Under the pieces are notes generated by a model. That model ran no database searches. It was given only the letters and a program-made list of their open reading frames with translations, and was not told where the DNA came from. Both the position numbers and the translations under genes were made by a program. A stretch of DNA of 64,000 bases. Source: Streptomyces chromofuscus. GTDB taxonomy: Bacteria > Actinomycetota > Actinomycetes > Streptomycetales > Streptomycetaceae. The stretch covers positions 2,356,001 to 2,420,000 of the forward strand of contig NZ_CP063374.1 in assembly GCF_015160875.1 (NCBI RefSeq), in the 5' to 3' direction. Shown in pieces: positions 42,761-52,031 of this stretch; positions within the stretch are counted from its first letter, which is position 1, and each line of letters opens with the position of its first letter.

Positions 42761-42820
42761 CAAGACGGTGCGTCTCGCCGCACGCTGACAGGGCGACTGT
42801 GACGAGACGATACGTCTCGT
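42761..42820. promoter_or_regulatory. Twin operators for the TetR regulator
   Basis: Site 1: AGACG-GTG-CGTCT (42763-42775). Site 2: ACGAGACG-ATA-CGTCTCGT (42802-42820), perfect 8-bp arms. Both have the same half-site AGACG and a 3-nt centre, 38 bases apart, one near the tetR start and one near the small divergent gene. A TetR dimer bound at each could shut both promoters. Confidence 0.72.
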
Positions 42821-42888
42821 GTAGTAGCTGATCCGTGCCGCGGCAACCCGACCGCGGAGACCTCGTCGTACTCGTCAGGAGGCACACC

Positions 42889-43098
42889 ATGACCCGAGGC
42901 GGAGCAGGCAGCATGCTCGGAGTCGGCGGCACCCGCCGGAAGCTGGGCCGCGAGGCCCTGCGCGGCGGCGCCCGCGGCGGCCGGGTCGGCGGCCCCGACG
43001 CCGAGGCGCAGAAGCGGGAGCTGCTGCGCAGGCTCCGGGAGAGGCACGCCGAACGGCGGCCACCGGTTCAGGAGGGGGCCCCGCCGCCGAACGACTGA
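42889..43098 (+). CDS. Small conserved protein, DUF6243-like
   Basis: This encodes 69 residues from the ATG at 42889, which has CAGGAGG eight bases upstream. It starts MTRGGAGSMLGVGGTRRKLGR, with Gly/Arg-rich disordered middle and a helical QKRELLRRLRERHAERR, as in DUF6243 proteins. The function is unknown; high basic charge suggests nucleic-acid or membrane binding. The divergent TetR and its operators suggest it is the controlled gene. Its last 31 bases overlap the convergent Rsm22 gene. Confidence 0.68.
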   Translation: MTRGGAGSMLGVGGTRRKLGREALRGGARGGRVGGPDAEAQKRELLRRLRERHAERRPPVQEGAPPPND

Positions 43099-44074
43099 GG
43101 GGGCCAGGAATCGCCCCAGTCGGCGTCGCGGGCGGCCTTGTAGAGGTCGCCGTGGCGTTTGGTGACGGTCGTCCGGCGCAGCAGCGGCTCGGACTCGCAC
43201 AGGTCCAGCAGGACCTGGCCCTTGCGGATCTGCGGTTTGCGCACGACACGGGAGGGGCCGGGGTGGGGCGGAAGCGGGTCGCGGCGACGTAGCCGAACTT
43301 CTCGTCCTCGTAGGCGAGGGAGCCGCCCTTGACCTGGCGGTGCAGCGAGGAACGGCTGACCCGGGCCGCGAAGTGGCACCAGTCCGTGCCGGGGACGATG
43401 GGGCACGCGCCGCTGTGCGGGCAGGGCGCGGCGACGTGGAACCCGGCGGCGACGAGGCGGTCGCGGGCCTCGATGACGCGGGCGTAGCCGTCGGGGGTGC
43501 CGGGTTCGACGATCACGACGGCCTGGCCGGCGGAGGCGGCGGCGTCGACGAGGGCGGCGCGGTCCGGGGCGGTGAGCTCGTTGAGCACGTACGACACCGT
43601 GACGAGATCGGTGCTCTCGACGGTGAGCGCCGCTCCGATACGAGAGCGCTGCCAGCGGGTGTTCCGCAGCGCGGGGTTGGCCGCGGCGATCTCCCGGCCC
43701 AGCGCCAGCGCGGGCTCGGCCCAGTCGAGCACGGTGACCGGGCGGGTCCCTTCCCAGGTGGCGGAGACGGCCCAGGTGGCGGCGCCCGTGCCGCCCCCGA
43801 CGTCCACGTGCCCACCGGGCACCCAGCCCGGCACGGCGTCCGCGAACGCGCCCAGCGCCGCCGAGACCGCCGCGAAGGTGGCCGGCATCCGGTACGCGGC
43901 GTAGGCGACCACGTCCGCCCGGTCCCGCAGGATCGGCGCGTCGGTCGGAGTGGCCCCCCGGTAGCTCGCGATCAGCCGTTCCACGGCCTGCGCGGCCTGC
44001 CGGGGCGGCAGCCCGTCGAGGAGACCGGCGAGGGCGGCGCGGAGCGTCTCGGAGGGGGTCAGGAGGGCGTTCAC
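43068..44074 (-). pseudogene. Rsm22-family rRNA methyltransferase, interrupted by a frameshift
   Basis: The first 270 or so residues, from ATG 44074, are a good Rsm22 protein: SAM-binding HVDVGGGTGAATWAV, VTVLDWAEPALALGREI, DLVTVSYVLNEL, and the zinc-like CPHSGACPIVPGTDWCHF. After GYVAATRF the frame goes wrong, while the conserved C-terminus (SRVVRKPQIRKGQVLLDLC...KAARDADWGDSWPP) continues in another frame to a stop at 43068. The total of 1007 bp is one short of a multiple of three, so a single base is missing in the G/C run at about 43255-43272. It could be a real mutation or a sequencing error. Confidence 0.8.
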
Positions 44075-44103
44075 CGTGCGATTCTCTCAGGTCGCCGGCG
44101 TGG

Positions 44104-45234
44104 TCATACGCCCCGTACCGCCCAGGCCACCCGCGACGCCGCCTGCGCCCGCGGCCTGCTGTCGGGCGTGCGGCGCCTGGGGTGGACCGTGTTCGCCAGC
44201 AGGACCAGGAAGGTGTCCGTCGCCCGGTCCACGACCAGGGAGGTGCCCGTGAAGCCCGTGTGGCCGGCCGCTCCGCTGCCCGCCAGCTCCCCCATGAACC
44301 ACCGCTGGTCCAGCGCGAAGCCCAGCCCGGGCGGCGTCAGCATCAGGTCCACGAAGTCCGGGCCCAGGATGCGCGCCGGGCCGTACGAACCGCCCGCCAG
44401 CAGGGCGCGGCAGAACACCGCCAGGTCCCGGGCCGTCGAGAACAGTCCCGCGTGACCGGCCACCCCGCCCAGCACCCAGGCGTTCTCGTCGTGGACCTCC
44501 CCGCGCACCATGCCCCGGTCGGCCTTCGCCCACGGGCGGCGCTGGTCCTCCGTCGCGGCCGCGTCGGGGCACGGGCCGAAGCGGGTCGACGTCATGCCCA
44601 GGGGCCGGGTGATGCCGTCGTGGATCAGCAGGTCCAGGGAACGGCCGGTGACGCGTTCGAGGACGTGCTGGAGGAGCAGCAGGTTCAGGTCCGAGTAGCG
44701 GTACTCGCCCGGCGGGCCGGTCGGGGCCTCCGAGCGCAGCAGGGCCAGGCGATGCGCGTCGGTCGCGCAGTCGTACAGCGGCAGTTCGGGGCGCAGGCCC
44801 GACGTGTGGGTGAGCAGGGCGCGGACCGTGATGCCGTACCGGGCGGCGGCCCGGAACTCGGGGAGGTACGCGCCGACCTGCCCGTCGATGCCCAGCGTGC
44901 CGCGTTCGATCTGCTGCACCGCGGCGACGGCCGTGAAGAGTTTGGTGAGTGAGGCCAGGTCGAAGGGGGTGTCGACGGTCACCGGCACGCGTTCGGCGGC
45001 GGGCAGCTCCACGCCCGCGTCCGCCTCCGGGTCGTAGGCCGCGTAGCGCACCGCGTGGCCGGCCGCCTCGTGCACCGCGAGCACCGGGCCCCGGCCCGCG
45101 GCCACGACGACGCCCGGCGCCCACGGACGTTCACCGGTCGTGAGCTGCCGGACCTCGCGGACCAGCCGGCGGAGCTCGCCGGGGTCGAGGCCGGCTCGCT
45201 CCGGGGCGCCGGTGCGCAGTCTGGGCGCGCTCAG
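44104..45234 (-). CDS. Serine beta-lactamase-family hydrolase (class C-like/esterase)
   Basis: This encodes about 376 residues. Catalytic serine motif SLTK occurs in FDLASLTKLFTAVAA (SxxK), the Tyr motif in YRYSDLNLLLL (YSN-like, YSD), and a late HTGFTGTSLVV (HTG, equivalent of KTG). These features fit penicillin-binding esterases more than true beta-lactamases. The start is uncertain: the family-like N-terminus begins at a CTG (45234) that overlaps the stop of the upstream MFS gene in a CTGA junction with GGGGGAGG just before. The next in-frame GTG is over 35 codons in. No signal peptide. Confidence 0.82.
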   Translation of the reverse strand: MSAPRLRTGAPERAGLDPGELRRLVREVRQLTTGERPWAPGVVVAAGRGPVLAVHEAAGHAVRYAAYDPEADAGVELPAAERVPVTVDTPFDLASLTKLFTAVAAVQQIERGTLGIDGQVGAYLPEFRAAARYGITVRALLTHTSGLRPELPLYDCATDAHRLALLRSEAPTGPPGEYRYSDLNLLLLQHVLERVTGRSLDLLIHDGITRPLGMTSTRFGPCPDAAATEDQRRPWAKADRGMVRGEVHDENAWVLGGVAGHAGLFSTARDLAVFCRALLAGGSYGPARILGPDFVDLMLTPPGLGFALDQRWFMGELAGSGAAGHTGFTGTSLVVDRATDTFLVLLANTVHPRRRTPDSRPRAQAASRVAWAVRGV

Positions 45235-46562
45235 CTCTCCTCCCCCAGGCTCTCGGCCGCGCCAAAGCGGCGGGCACCCCCACCCTCGCTGCCCGCACGG
45301 GTGTTCCAAGGACGGCACATTCCCACGAAGCAGGCGGTCGCCACCAGCGCGGCGGCCAGTTGGACGACGGCCATCGGAACGGCGGTGCGTTCCCCGGCGA
45401 TCCCGACGAGCGGGGAGGCGATCGCGCCGATGAGGAAGGACGACGTGCCGAGCAGGGCGGACGCGGACCCGGCCGCGTGCCTCACCCGCATCAGCGCGAG
45501 CGCCTGGGTGTTGGGCAGGGTGATGCCCATCGCGCTCATCAGCACGAACAGCGCGCCGGCCACGGGCGCGAGCCCGACCTCGCCGAAGACGCCGAGCGAC
45601 ATCAGCAGCAGCGCGGTCGCGGCCAGCACGACGATGCCCAGGCCGGCGGCCAGGACACGGTCCAGGCGGACCCGCCCGACGAGCACCTTGCCGTTGATCT
45701 GTCCGGCGACCACGAGGCCGATCGAGTTCAGGCCGAACAGCAGGCTGAACGTCTGCGGGGAGGCGCCGTAGATCTCCTGCACGACGAACGGCGACGCCGA
45801 GATGTACGCGAACAGCGCGGCGAAGGCGAAGCCGCCGGCGAGCATGTACCCGGTGAAGCGGAGGTCGGCCAGCAGGCGGCGCATCGCCCCCAGGGCCTCG
45901 CCGACGCCGCCGCTGTGCCGCTCCTTCGCGGGCAGCGTCTCCGGGAGCCGGACCCACACGACGCCCGCGAGCAGCGCGCCGAGCACGGTGAGCACGACGA
46001 ACACGCCCCGCCAGTCCGTCACGCGCAGGATCTGCCCGCCGATCAGCGGCGCCACGATCGGGGCGACGCCGGAGATCAGCATCAGGGTGGAGAAGAAGCG
46101 GGCCATCGCCATGCCGTCGTACAGGTCGCGGACGACGGCCCGGGTGATCACGATCCCGGCCGCGCCCGCGAGCCCCTGCGCCAGCCGGAAGGCGACGAGG
46201 GTCTCAACGGTGGGCGCCAGGGCGCACAGCGCGGTGGCGACGACGTACACGGCGAGTCCGGCGAGCAGCGGGCGGCGGCGGCCCCAGCGGTCGCTCATCG
46301 GGCCGACCACCAGCTGGCCGAGTGCCATGCCGGCCAGGCACGCGGTGAGGGTGAGCTGCACGGTCGGGGCGGGGGCGTGCAGCGACCGGGTGACCTCCGG
46401 CAGCGCCGGGAGGTACATGTCCATGGCCAGCGGCGGGGTGGCGGTCAGTCCGCCGAGGACGAGCGTGACGAACAGGCCGGTGCGGCGCTGTGCACGAACG
46501 GGCGGCCGCGTGTCGGACGCGGCCGCCTGTGACATATCCGGTATCGGCGCCCCTTCGGGCAT
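45231..46562 (-). CDS. Bcr/CflA-type MFS multidrug exporter
   Basis: This encodes 443 residues; GAGAGGGAGG precedes the ATG. Twelve helices follow a 28-residue cytoplasmic leader. LTATPPLAMDMYLPALPEVTRSL is the Bcr/CflA first-helix signature, and GPMSDRWGRRRPLLAG is MFS motif A. It should expel drugs such as bicyclomycin or chloramphenicol by proton antiport. The downstream serine hydrolase overlaps its stop and may modify a related compound. Confidence 0.9.
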   Translation of the reverse strand: MPEGAPIPDMSQAAASDTRPPVRAQRRTGLFVTLVLGGLTATPPLAMDMYLPALPEVTRSLHAPAPTVQLTLTACLAGMALGQLVVGPMSDRWGRRRPLLAGLAVYVVATALCALAPTVETLVAFRLAQGLAGAAGIVITRAVVRDLYDGMAMARFFSTLMLISGVAPIVAPLIGGQILRVTDWRGVFVVLTVLGALLAGVVWVRLPETLPAKERHSGGVGEALGAMRRLLADLRFTGYMLAGGFAFAALFAYISASPFVVQEIYGASPQTFSLLFGLNSIGLVVAGQINGKVLVGRVRLDRVLAAGLGIVVLAATALLLMSLGVFGEVGLAPVAGALFVLMSAMGITLPNTQALALMRVRHAAGSASALLGTSSFLIGAIASPLVGIAGERTAVPMAVVQLAAALVATACFVGMCRPWNTRAGSEGGGARRFGAAESLGEES

Positions 46563-46629
46563 GTGCCCCTCCCTCTCCGAGCAGTCCGGTACCTATGCTC
46601 TCAGTTCGAACACGGTGCCTGCTGACATC

Positions 46630-46659
46630 GAACGAGAACGAACGAGAACGAACGAGAAG
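46630..46659. repeat. 10-bp direct repeat, three copies, in the divergent promoter region
   Basis: GAACGAGAAC at 46630, 46640 and (last base changed) 46650 lie between the Bcr-type gene and the oxidoreductase, 14 bases before the latter's start. Being one helical turn apart, they would present the same face to a regulator. Confidence 0.65.
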
Positions 46660-46673
46660 AGGGCGGGGCGGCA

Positions 46674-47711
46674 ATGGGCGCGGACAGCGTGCGGTGGGGA
46701 ATCCTGGCGACGGGCGGGATCGCGGCGGCGTTCACGGCGGATCTGGTGGATCTGCCGGACGCGGACGTGGTGGCGGTGGCCTCGCGGCGTCCGGACTCGG
46801 CGAAGGCGTTCGCGGAGCGGTTCGACATCCCCCGGGCGTACGGCGACTGGGACGCGCTCGCGCACGACGAGGACGTGGACGTGGTGTACGTCGCCACTCC
46901 GCACGTGGCGCACCGGGCGGCCGCCGGGCTGTGCCTGGCGGCGGGGCGCAACGTGCTGCTGGAGAAGCCGTTCACGCTGAACGTGCGTGAGGCCGGGGAG
47001 CTGGTCGCGCTGGCGCGCGAGGGGGGGCGCTTCCTGATGGAGGCGATGTGGATGTACTGCAGCCCGCTGATGCGGCGGCTGAAGGCGCTGGTCGATGACG
47101 GGGCGGTCGGTGAGGTGCGCAGCGTGCAGGCGGACTTCGGGCTGTCGGGGCCGTTCCCGCCGTCGCACCGGCTGCGGGACCCGCTGCAGGGCGGGGGCGC
47201 GCTGCTGGACCTGGGCGTGTATCCGGTGTCGTTCGCGCACCTGCTGCTCGGGGAGCCTTCGGACATCGCCGCGAGAGCGGTGCTCTCCGAAGAGGGCGTC
47301 GACCTCCAGACGGGAGCACTGCTCTCCTGGGAGGGCGGCGCTCTCGCTTCGGTGCACTGCTCCATCGTGGGCGGTACGCCCGTGGTGGCCTCCGTCACCG
47401 GCAGCGAGGGCCGGATCGACATCCCGCACGGCTTCTTCAACCCCGACCGTTTCGTGCTGCACCGCGACGGCCGCGAACCCGAGGAGTTCGTCCACGACCC
47501 GGCCGCCGGCGCCCCGCACAACAGCCTCAAGCACGAGGCCCGCGAGGTGATGCGGGCCCTGCGCGCCGGGGAGACCGAGTCCCCGCTGGTCCCGCTCGAC
47601 GGCACCCTCGCCGTGATGCGGACGCTCGACGCGATCCGGGACCGCGTCGGCGTCCGCTATCCGGGCGAGGCCCATGAGGAGGACCCCACAGCGGAACTCA
47701 CACCTGCGTGA
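46674..47711 (+). CDS. Gfo/Idh/MocA-family oxidoreductase
   Basis: This encodes 345 residues from ATG. An N-terminal Rossmann domain (WGILATGGIAAAFTADL, about 6-22) binds NAD(P). EKPFTLNVREAGEL is the conserved EKP motif, and DLGVYPVSFAHLLLG carries the catalytic Asp-x-x-x-Tyr/His region. It probably acts on a sugar, inositol or trans-dihydrodiol (closest in feel to dimeric dihydrodiol dehydrogenases). A -10-like TATGCT at about 46597 and the direct repeats precede it. Its 3' end overlaps phoD by 14 bases. Confidence 0.9.
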   Translation: MGADSVRWGILATGGIAAAFTADLVDLPDADVVAVASRRPDSAKAFAERFDIPRAYGDWDALAHDEDVDVVYVATPHVAHRAAAGLCLAAGRNVLLEKPFTLNVREAGELVALAREGGRFLMEAMWMYCSPLMRRLKALVDDGAVGEVRSVQADFGLSGPFPPSHRLRDPLQGGGALLDLGVYPVSFAHLLLGEPSDIAARAVLSEEGVDLQTGALLSWEGGALASVHCSIVGGTPVVASVTGSEGRIDIPHGFFNPDRFVLHRDGREPEEFVHDPAAGAPHNSLKHEAREVMRALRAGETESPLVPLDGTLAVMRTLDAIRDRVGVRYPGEAHEEDPTAELTPA

Positions 47712-49338
47712 GCCCCTGCTCCCCCACCTGGGTGACGAAGGACGCGGCCGTCGTGACCGGCGCCCCCGGCGTGGTCACGTACGGCACCGTCCGGAAGTCG
47801 GCGCGGGCCTGCTCCCGGCCCAGGGCGACCGTCACGTAGCCCCGCCGCCCGTTGTAGAACTTCATGTGCGGGTTGGCGGTCATGTACGTGTTCCAGTTGG
47901 CGGGCCGGTCCGAGCCGTCCCGGCCGCTGGTGATCGACGTGGCGACGATCTCGGTGCCCAGCGTGCGCGACGCCGGGTCGTCGAAGTCGTCCTTGATGTC
48001 GAAGGCGTAACCGACGTGCACGTCACCGGTGAGCACCATCAGGTTCTCGACGCCGGCCGCCTGCGCGCCGTCCAGCACCCGGCGGCGCGAGGCGCGGTAG
48101 CCGTCCCAGGCGTCCATGGACACCCGCGAGGGCTCCGTCAGGTCGAACTTCCGCTGGGCGAAGGTGACCTGCTGCGGTACGACGTTCCACAGCGCCCGCG
48201 ACCGCCGCCAGCCGTCGAGCAGCCAGCGCTCCTGCGTCTCGCCGGTCATGGTGCGCGTCGGGTCGTCGACCTCGGGGCCGGGCACGTCGGAGCCGTCACC
48301 GTACGCCTGGTCGGAGCGGTACTGCCGGGTGTCCAGCACGTCGAACTGGGCGAGCCGGCCCCACTGCAGCCGCCGGTAGAGCTGCATGTCCGGGCCCTCG
48401 GGCAGCTGCGGGCGGCGCAGCGGCTGGTTCTCCCAGTAGGCGCGGTAGGCGGAGGCGCGGCGCAGCAGGAACTCCTCCGGCGGGACGGAGTTCTCGGGGG
48501 TGTCGTCCGCGTAGTTGTTCTCGGTCTCGTGGTCGTCCCAGGTGACGACGAAGGGGTGCGCGGCGTGCGCGGCGCGCAGGTCGGGGTCGGACTTGTAGAG
48601 GGCGTACCGCAGGCGGTAGTCCTCCAGGGTCACGGTCTCGCGGTTGAAGAGGGCCGGCAGGACACGGTCGGTGTAGTTGCGGTAGCCGCCGACGGAGTTG
48701 ACGGCGTACTCGTACAGGTAGTCGCCGAGGTGGAAGACCACGTCGACGTCTTCCTGGGCGAGGTGGCCGTACGCCGTGAAGTAGCCGTCGTGGTAGGCCT
48801 GGCAGGAGACGGCGGCCAGGGTGAGCCCGGAGACCTGGTCGAAGGGGGCGGGCGCGGTGCGGGTGCGGCCGGCCGGGCTGATCCAGCGGCCGACGCGGAA
48901 GCGGTAGAAGTAGACGCGGCCGGGCTGCAGGTGGTCCACCTCGACGTGCACGGCGTGGTGGAACTCGGGGTGCGCGGTGGCGGTGCCGCGTCTGACGGGC
49001 CGGCGGAAGTCCTCGTCGCGGGCCAGCTCCCAGTGCACGGTGACGCGCTCGGCGGGCAGTCCGCTGTCGGGCTGGAACGGGGCCGGGGTGAGGCGGGTCC
49101 ACAGCAGCACCGAGGTGGGCTGCGGGTCACCGGAGGCGACGCCGAGGGTGAAGGGGTCGTCGCCGATCCGCGCGGCGTCGAGTTCGGCGGCGCCGGCGAC
49201 GCCCGCGGTGGGCAGGTTGACGGCGAAGGCGAGCGCGGCGGCCGCGCCGGTGGCGGTGAGGAAGCGGCGCCGGCCGAAGTGTCGGGCGGCGGCACGCAGT
49301 TCGGGGGCGTGCTGGGGCTGACGGGCTGCGGGTGTCAT
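47698..49338 (-). CDS. phoD: Alkaline phosphatase D (PhoD), Tat-secreted
   Basis: This encodes 546 residues from ATG 49338, preceded by AGGGAGA. A Tat signal peptide, with [16 protein letters not shown], is cleaved near AGA-AE. The enzyme has the PhoD layout: an N-terminal fibronectin-like domain ([20 protein letters not shown]), then a metallophosphatase with [21 protein letters not shown] and [11 protein letters not shown] metal-binding blocks (Ca2+/Fe3+ sites). It frees phosphate from phosphodiesters such as teichoic acids outside the cell. No clear PHO box was found; a 21-bp inverted repeat lies in the 5' region. Confidence 0.94.
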   Translation of the reverse strand: MTPAARQPQHAPELRAAARHFGRRRFLTATGAAAALAFAVNLPTAGVAGAAELDAARIGDDPFTLGVASGDPQPTSVLLWTRLTPAPFQPDSGLPAERVTVHWELARDEDFRRPVRRGTATAHPEFHHAVHVEVDHLQPGRVYFYRFRVGRWISPAGRTRTAPAPFDQVSGLTLAAVSCQAYHDGYFTAYGHLAQEDVDVVFHLGDYLYEYAVNSVGGYRNYTDRVLPALFNRETVTLEDYRLRYALYKSDPDLRAAHAAHPFVVTWDDHETENNYADDTPENSVPPEEFLLRRASAYRAYWENQPLRRPQLPEGPDMQLYRRLQWGRLAQFDVLDTRQYRSDQAYGDGSDVPGPEVDDPTRTMTGETQERWLLDGWRRSRALWNVVPQQVTFAQRKFDLTEPSRVSMDAWDGYRASRRRVLDGAQAAGVENLMVLTGDVHVGYAFDIKDDFDDPASRTLGTEIVATSITSGRDGSDRPANWNTYMTANPHMKFYNGRRGYVTVALGREQARADFRTVPYVTTPGAPVTTAASFVTQVGEQGLTQV

Positions 49339-49364
49339 CCGGGTCTCCCTTGGCGTTCGTGGCG

Positions 49365-49385
49365 AACTGCCGATGTGCGGCAGTT
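49365..49385. promoter_or_regulatory. Inverted repeat in the phoD 5' region
   Basis: AACTGCCG (49365-49372) and CGGCAGTT (49378-49385) are perfect arms around five bases, 27 bases upstream of the phoD ATG. It may be an operator or an mRNA hairpin controlling phoD; it does not match PHO-box direct repeats. Confidence 0.45.
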
Positions 49386-49499
49386 GGATGCAGGTGGCAT
49401 TTGAGTTGCCGGGGACGACCAACGGCTGGCGCGTACACAACACTCGCATGGCGCACTCATGAGTTCCGGATGGCGGACCGTCTCCTACGCTGCTGGGCC

Positions 49500-50264
49500 A
49501 TGAATGCCATGGAAACTTCCGAGCGGCGGTCCGACATCGCGGTGGTGACGGGCGCGGGCTCCGGCATCGGCCGCGCGGTCGCCGTGGAACTGCTGCGCGC
49601 CGGCTGGTCGGTGGCGCTCGCGGGCCGCCGGGTGGAGACGCTCCAGGAGACGGCGGCCCTGGTGCCCGGGGGCGCCTGTCTCGCCGTGCGCACCGACGTG
49701 TCGCGGGAGCACGACGTGAGCGCGCTGTTCGCGGCGGTCGTCGAGCGGTTCGGGCGGGTGGACCTGCTGTTCAACAACGCGGGCACCTTCGGGCCGGGCG
49801 GGGTGCCGGTCGAGGAACTGGCCTACGACGCCTGGCGGCACGTGGTGGACACCAACCTCAACGGGGCGTTCCTGTGCGCGCGGGCGGCGTACCGGCAGAT
49901 GAAGCCGCAGGGCGGCCGGATCATCAACAACGGATCGATCTCGGCGCACGCGCCGCGCCCGCACTCCGTCGCCTACACCGCCACCAAGCACGCGCTGACC
50001 GGCCTGACCAAGTCGCTGTCGCTGGACGGGCGGCCGTACCGGATCGCGGTCGGGCAGATCGACATCGGCAACGCGGCGACCGACATGACGAGGGCGATGC
50101 AGACCGGCGCCCTGCAGGCGAACGGCGAGACGGCGCCGGAGCCGGTGATGGACGTCGCGGACGTGGCGCGCACGGTGCGGCACATGGCGGAGCTGCCGCT
50201 GGAGGCGAACGTGCAGTTCGCGACCGTGCCGGCGACGACGATGCCGTACGTCGGGCGCGGCTGA
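49500..50264 (+). CDS. SDR-family oxidoreductase
   Basis: This encodes 254 residues. Classical SDR motifs: [11 protein letters not shown] (TGxxxGxG, about 16-26), NNAG, catalytic Ser in NNGSISAH and YxxxK in [11 protein letters not shown] at 49500 or 49509 is the start; a TACGCT box (49486-49491) ends eight bases before the first, so translation may be leaderless. It probably oxidises or reduces an alcohol/ketone with NAD(P)(H). It is divergent from phoD. Confidence 0.9.
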   Translation: MNAMETSERRSDIAVVTGAGSGIGRAVAVELLRAGWSVALAGRRVETLQETAALVPGGACLAVRTDVSREHDVSALFAAVVERFGRVDLLFNNAGTFGPGGVPVEELAYDAWRHVVDTNLNGAFLCARAAYRQMKPQGGRIINNGSISAHAPRPHSVAYTATKHALTGLTKSLSLDGRPYRIAVGQIDIGNAATDMTRAMQTGALQANGETAPEPVMDVADVARTVRHMAELPLEANVQFATVPATTMPYVGRG

Positions 50265-50318
50265 GACGGCCACGAAAAGGGTGAACGGTCAACCTGCACA
50301 AGCGGAGTTCAACCGTCC

Positions 50319-50340
50319 GCCCCATCACCGCCGGTGGGGC
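50319..50340. terminator. Putative terminator between SDR and aldo/keto reductase genes
   Basis: GCCCCA (50319-50324) and TGGGGC (50335-50340) enclose CACCG/CGGTG, together a stem of about nine pairs. It lies between two convergent genes; the remaining 270-base gap contains no gene. Confidence 0.5.
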
Positions 50341-50533
50341 GCTTATGCTCGACTCTCCTCCACAGGAACTCCACACAGGGGCTTCACACTTGGAGCGTCG
50401 AGCTCCCGTCGGCCACACCCTGGGGGAGGGCGGCAGCCGCTCCACGGCGACCGGAGGGGGGACCGCGCGCGGGACCGCGAGGTACGGACCGGTCGGCCGT
50501 GGAACGGCTGCCGCGTTCACAGCCCTTCCGGGC

Positions 50534-51520
50534 TCACCGCACCAGGACGGCGTCGATATCGGCCATCTGCCCCGCGGTCAGCGGTCCCTTGGCGAGCGCG
50601 CCCGCGTTCTCCTCGGCCTGGGCGACCGTACGGAAGCCGGGGATCGGAACGGTGTCGGCACTGCGCGCCCAGATCCAGGCGAGGGCGCCCTGCGCGAGCG
50701 TACGGCCGCCCGAGGTCAGGACGTCCCGCAGCGCGTCGACCCGCCGCGTCCACCGCGGGTCGGCGCCCGTGCCCGCGGCGAAACCCGGCAGCCAGGCGGG
50801 CGGCGCGCTGCGGATGTCCCCCGTCTCGAGGGGCTGCCCGGCGGCCCGCTTCCCGGTCAGCAGCCCCATCGCCAGCGGGCTGCGGTTGATGCTCGCGAGC
50901 CCCGACCGCGCGCACAGGGCGAGCATGTCGGGCGCGTCCTGCAGGACGTTGAGGCGGTGCTGCACGGCGGCGCAGTGCGCGCCCTCGGCGAAGACGGCGG
51001 CGCGAGCGGGGTCGTCGGTGCTCCAGGCGTACGCCCGGATCAGCCCTTCCCGCACGAACTCCTCACACGCGTCGCGCAGTTCGGCAGCCCGGTCCGGATC
51101 GGCGTCGGACAGGTGCAGCTGGTAGAGATCGACGTGGTCGGTGTCCAGGCGGCGCAGGGAGGCGGTCAGCGCGCGGCGGGCGTACGCCGGGGAGTCGTCG
51201 CCGCCGGTGAGGGTGCGGGTCTCCTCGTCGAAGACGTTGCCCCACTTGGTGGCGACGACGACATCGGCGCGGCGCTTGCCGAGGGCGCGGGCGAGGACCC
51301 GTTCGCTGTGGCCGGCGCCGTAGGTGTCGGCGGTGTCGAAGAAGGTGACGCCGAGGTCGAGGGCGCGCCGGATCGCCCGCACGGACTCCTCGTCGTCGAC
51401 CCTGCCCCAGCCCAGTGGCCGCCCGTCCGGGTCCGTCCACTCACCGCCGATCGCCCAGCAGCCGAAGCCGAGAGCACTGATCCCGATGCCGCTGCGCCCG
51501 AGTGTTCTGGTGGTCTCCAT
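50534..51520 (-). CDS. Aldo/keto reductase
   Basis: This encodes 328 residues. The TIM barrel starts TRTLGRSGIGISALGFGCWAIGG; the catalytic Asp/Tyr region is FFDTADTYGAGHSE, with Lys in ATKWGNVF and His in HVDLYQLHLSDAD, and the C-terminal NADPH-binding segment is IPGFRTVAQAEENAGAL. It reduces aldehydes or ketones. Start ATG 51520 gives the canonical N-terminus. No operon partner is seen. Confidence 0.92.
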   Translation of the reverse strand: METTRTLGRSGIGISALGFGCWAIGGEWTDPDGRPLGWGRVDDEESVRAIRRALDLGVTFFDTADTYGAGHSERVLARALGKRRADVVVATKWGNVFDEETRTLTGGDDSPAYARRALTASLRRLDTDHVDLYQLHLSDADPDRAAELRDACEEFVREGLIRAYAWSTDDPARAAVFAEGAHCAAVQHRLNVLQDAPDMLALCARSGLASINRSPLAMGLLTGKRAAGQPLETGDIRSAPPAWLPGFAAGTGADPRWTRRVDALRDVLTSGGRTLAQGALAWIWARSADTVPIPGFRTVAQAEENAGALAKGPLTAGQMADIDAVLVR

Positions 51521-51577
51521 GCCCGGTGAGGCTAGGAGGTGAAGTGCGCTTCAGCACAAGGCCGGGCGCCCGCGGGC

Positions 51578-51904
51578 TCACGCCTGCCCGGTCTCGAACC
51601 GGGTGATCCTGCCGTCGTCGTCGACGGAGAACGTCCAGCGTGTGCGCATCTCCCCCCAGGTGTCGTTGCGGTAGCGGGCGATGAGGGAGCGGCCGCCGTT
51701 GGACTCGTTGTCGACCTCGATGTGACCGTGGGAGGAGAAGATCTCCTGGTCGATCCAGTCGGCGAGGTCTTGGTCGGCACCGTCGTCGGCCATGGTCGCG
51801 CCGGGTGCGAGGAGGGTCATGAAGCCCTCGCGGTCGTGGGAGTTGACAGCGGTGACGAAGGCGCGGACCGCCGGGTCACTCAGCTTGGCCGTCTGAATCG
51901 TCAT
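51578..51904 (-). CDS. NTF2/SnoaL-like small protein
   Basis: This encodes 108 residues, the size of one NTF2-like cone fold: helix SDPAVRAFVTAVNSHDREGFMTLLAPGATMADDG, then strands with GHIEVDNESNGGRSLIARYRND and a closing RWTFSVDDDGRITRFETGQA. Members are isomerases, hydrolases or binding proteins; the pocket residues here do not single out a reaction. It lies 57 bases from the aldo/keto reductase start and could be its operon leader. Confidence 0.85.
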   Translation of the reverse strand: MTIQTAKLSDPAVRAFVTAVNSHDREGFMTLLAPGATMADDGADQDLADWIDQEIFSSHGHIEVDNESNGGRSLIARYRNDTWGEMRTRWTFSVDDDGRITRFETGQA

Positions 51905-52031
51905 ACGGTCACCTCACACCGCGTCCCGGCGCCCCGCCACCCGAACGGCTGCCCGGGAGGGCCGGGCGGGTGGCGAGCTGCGACGGTGGAGTGAAGTCCA
52001 CTTCTGCACCCGAACTGCACCGGGAGACATC

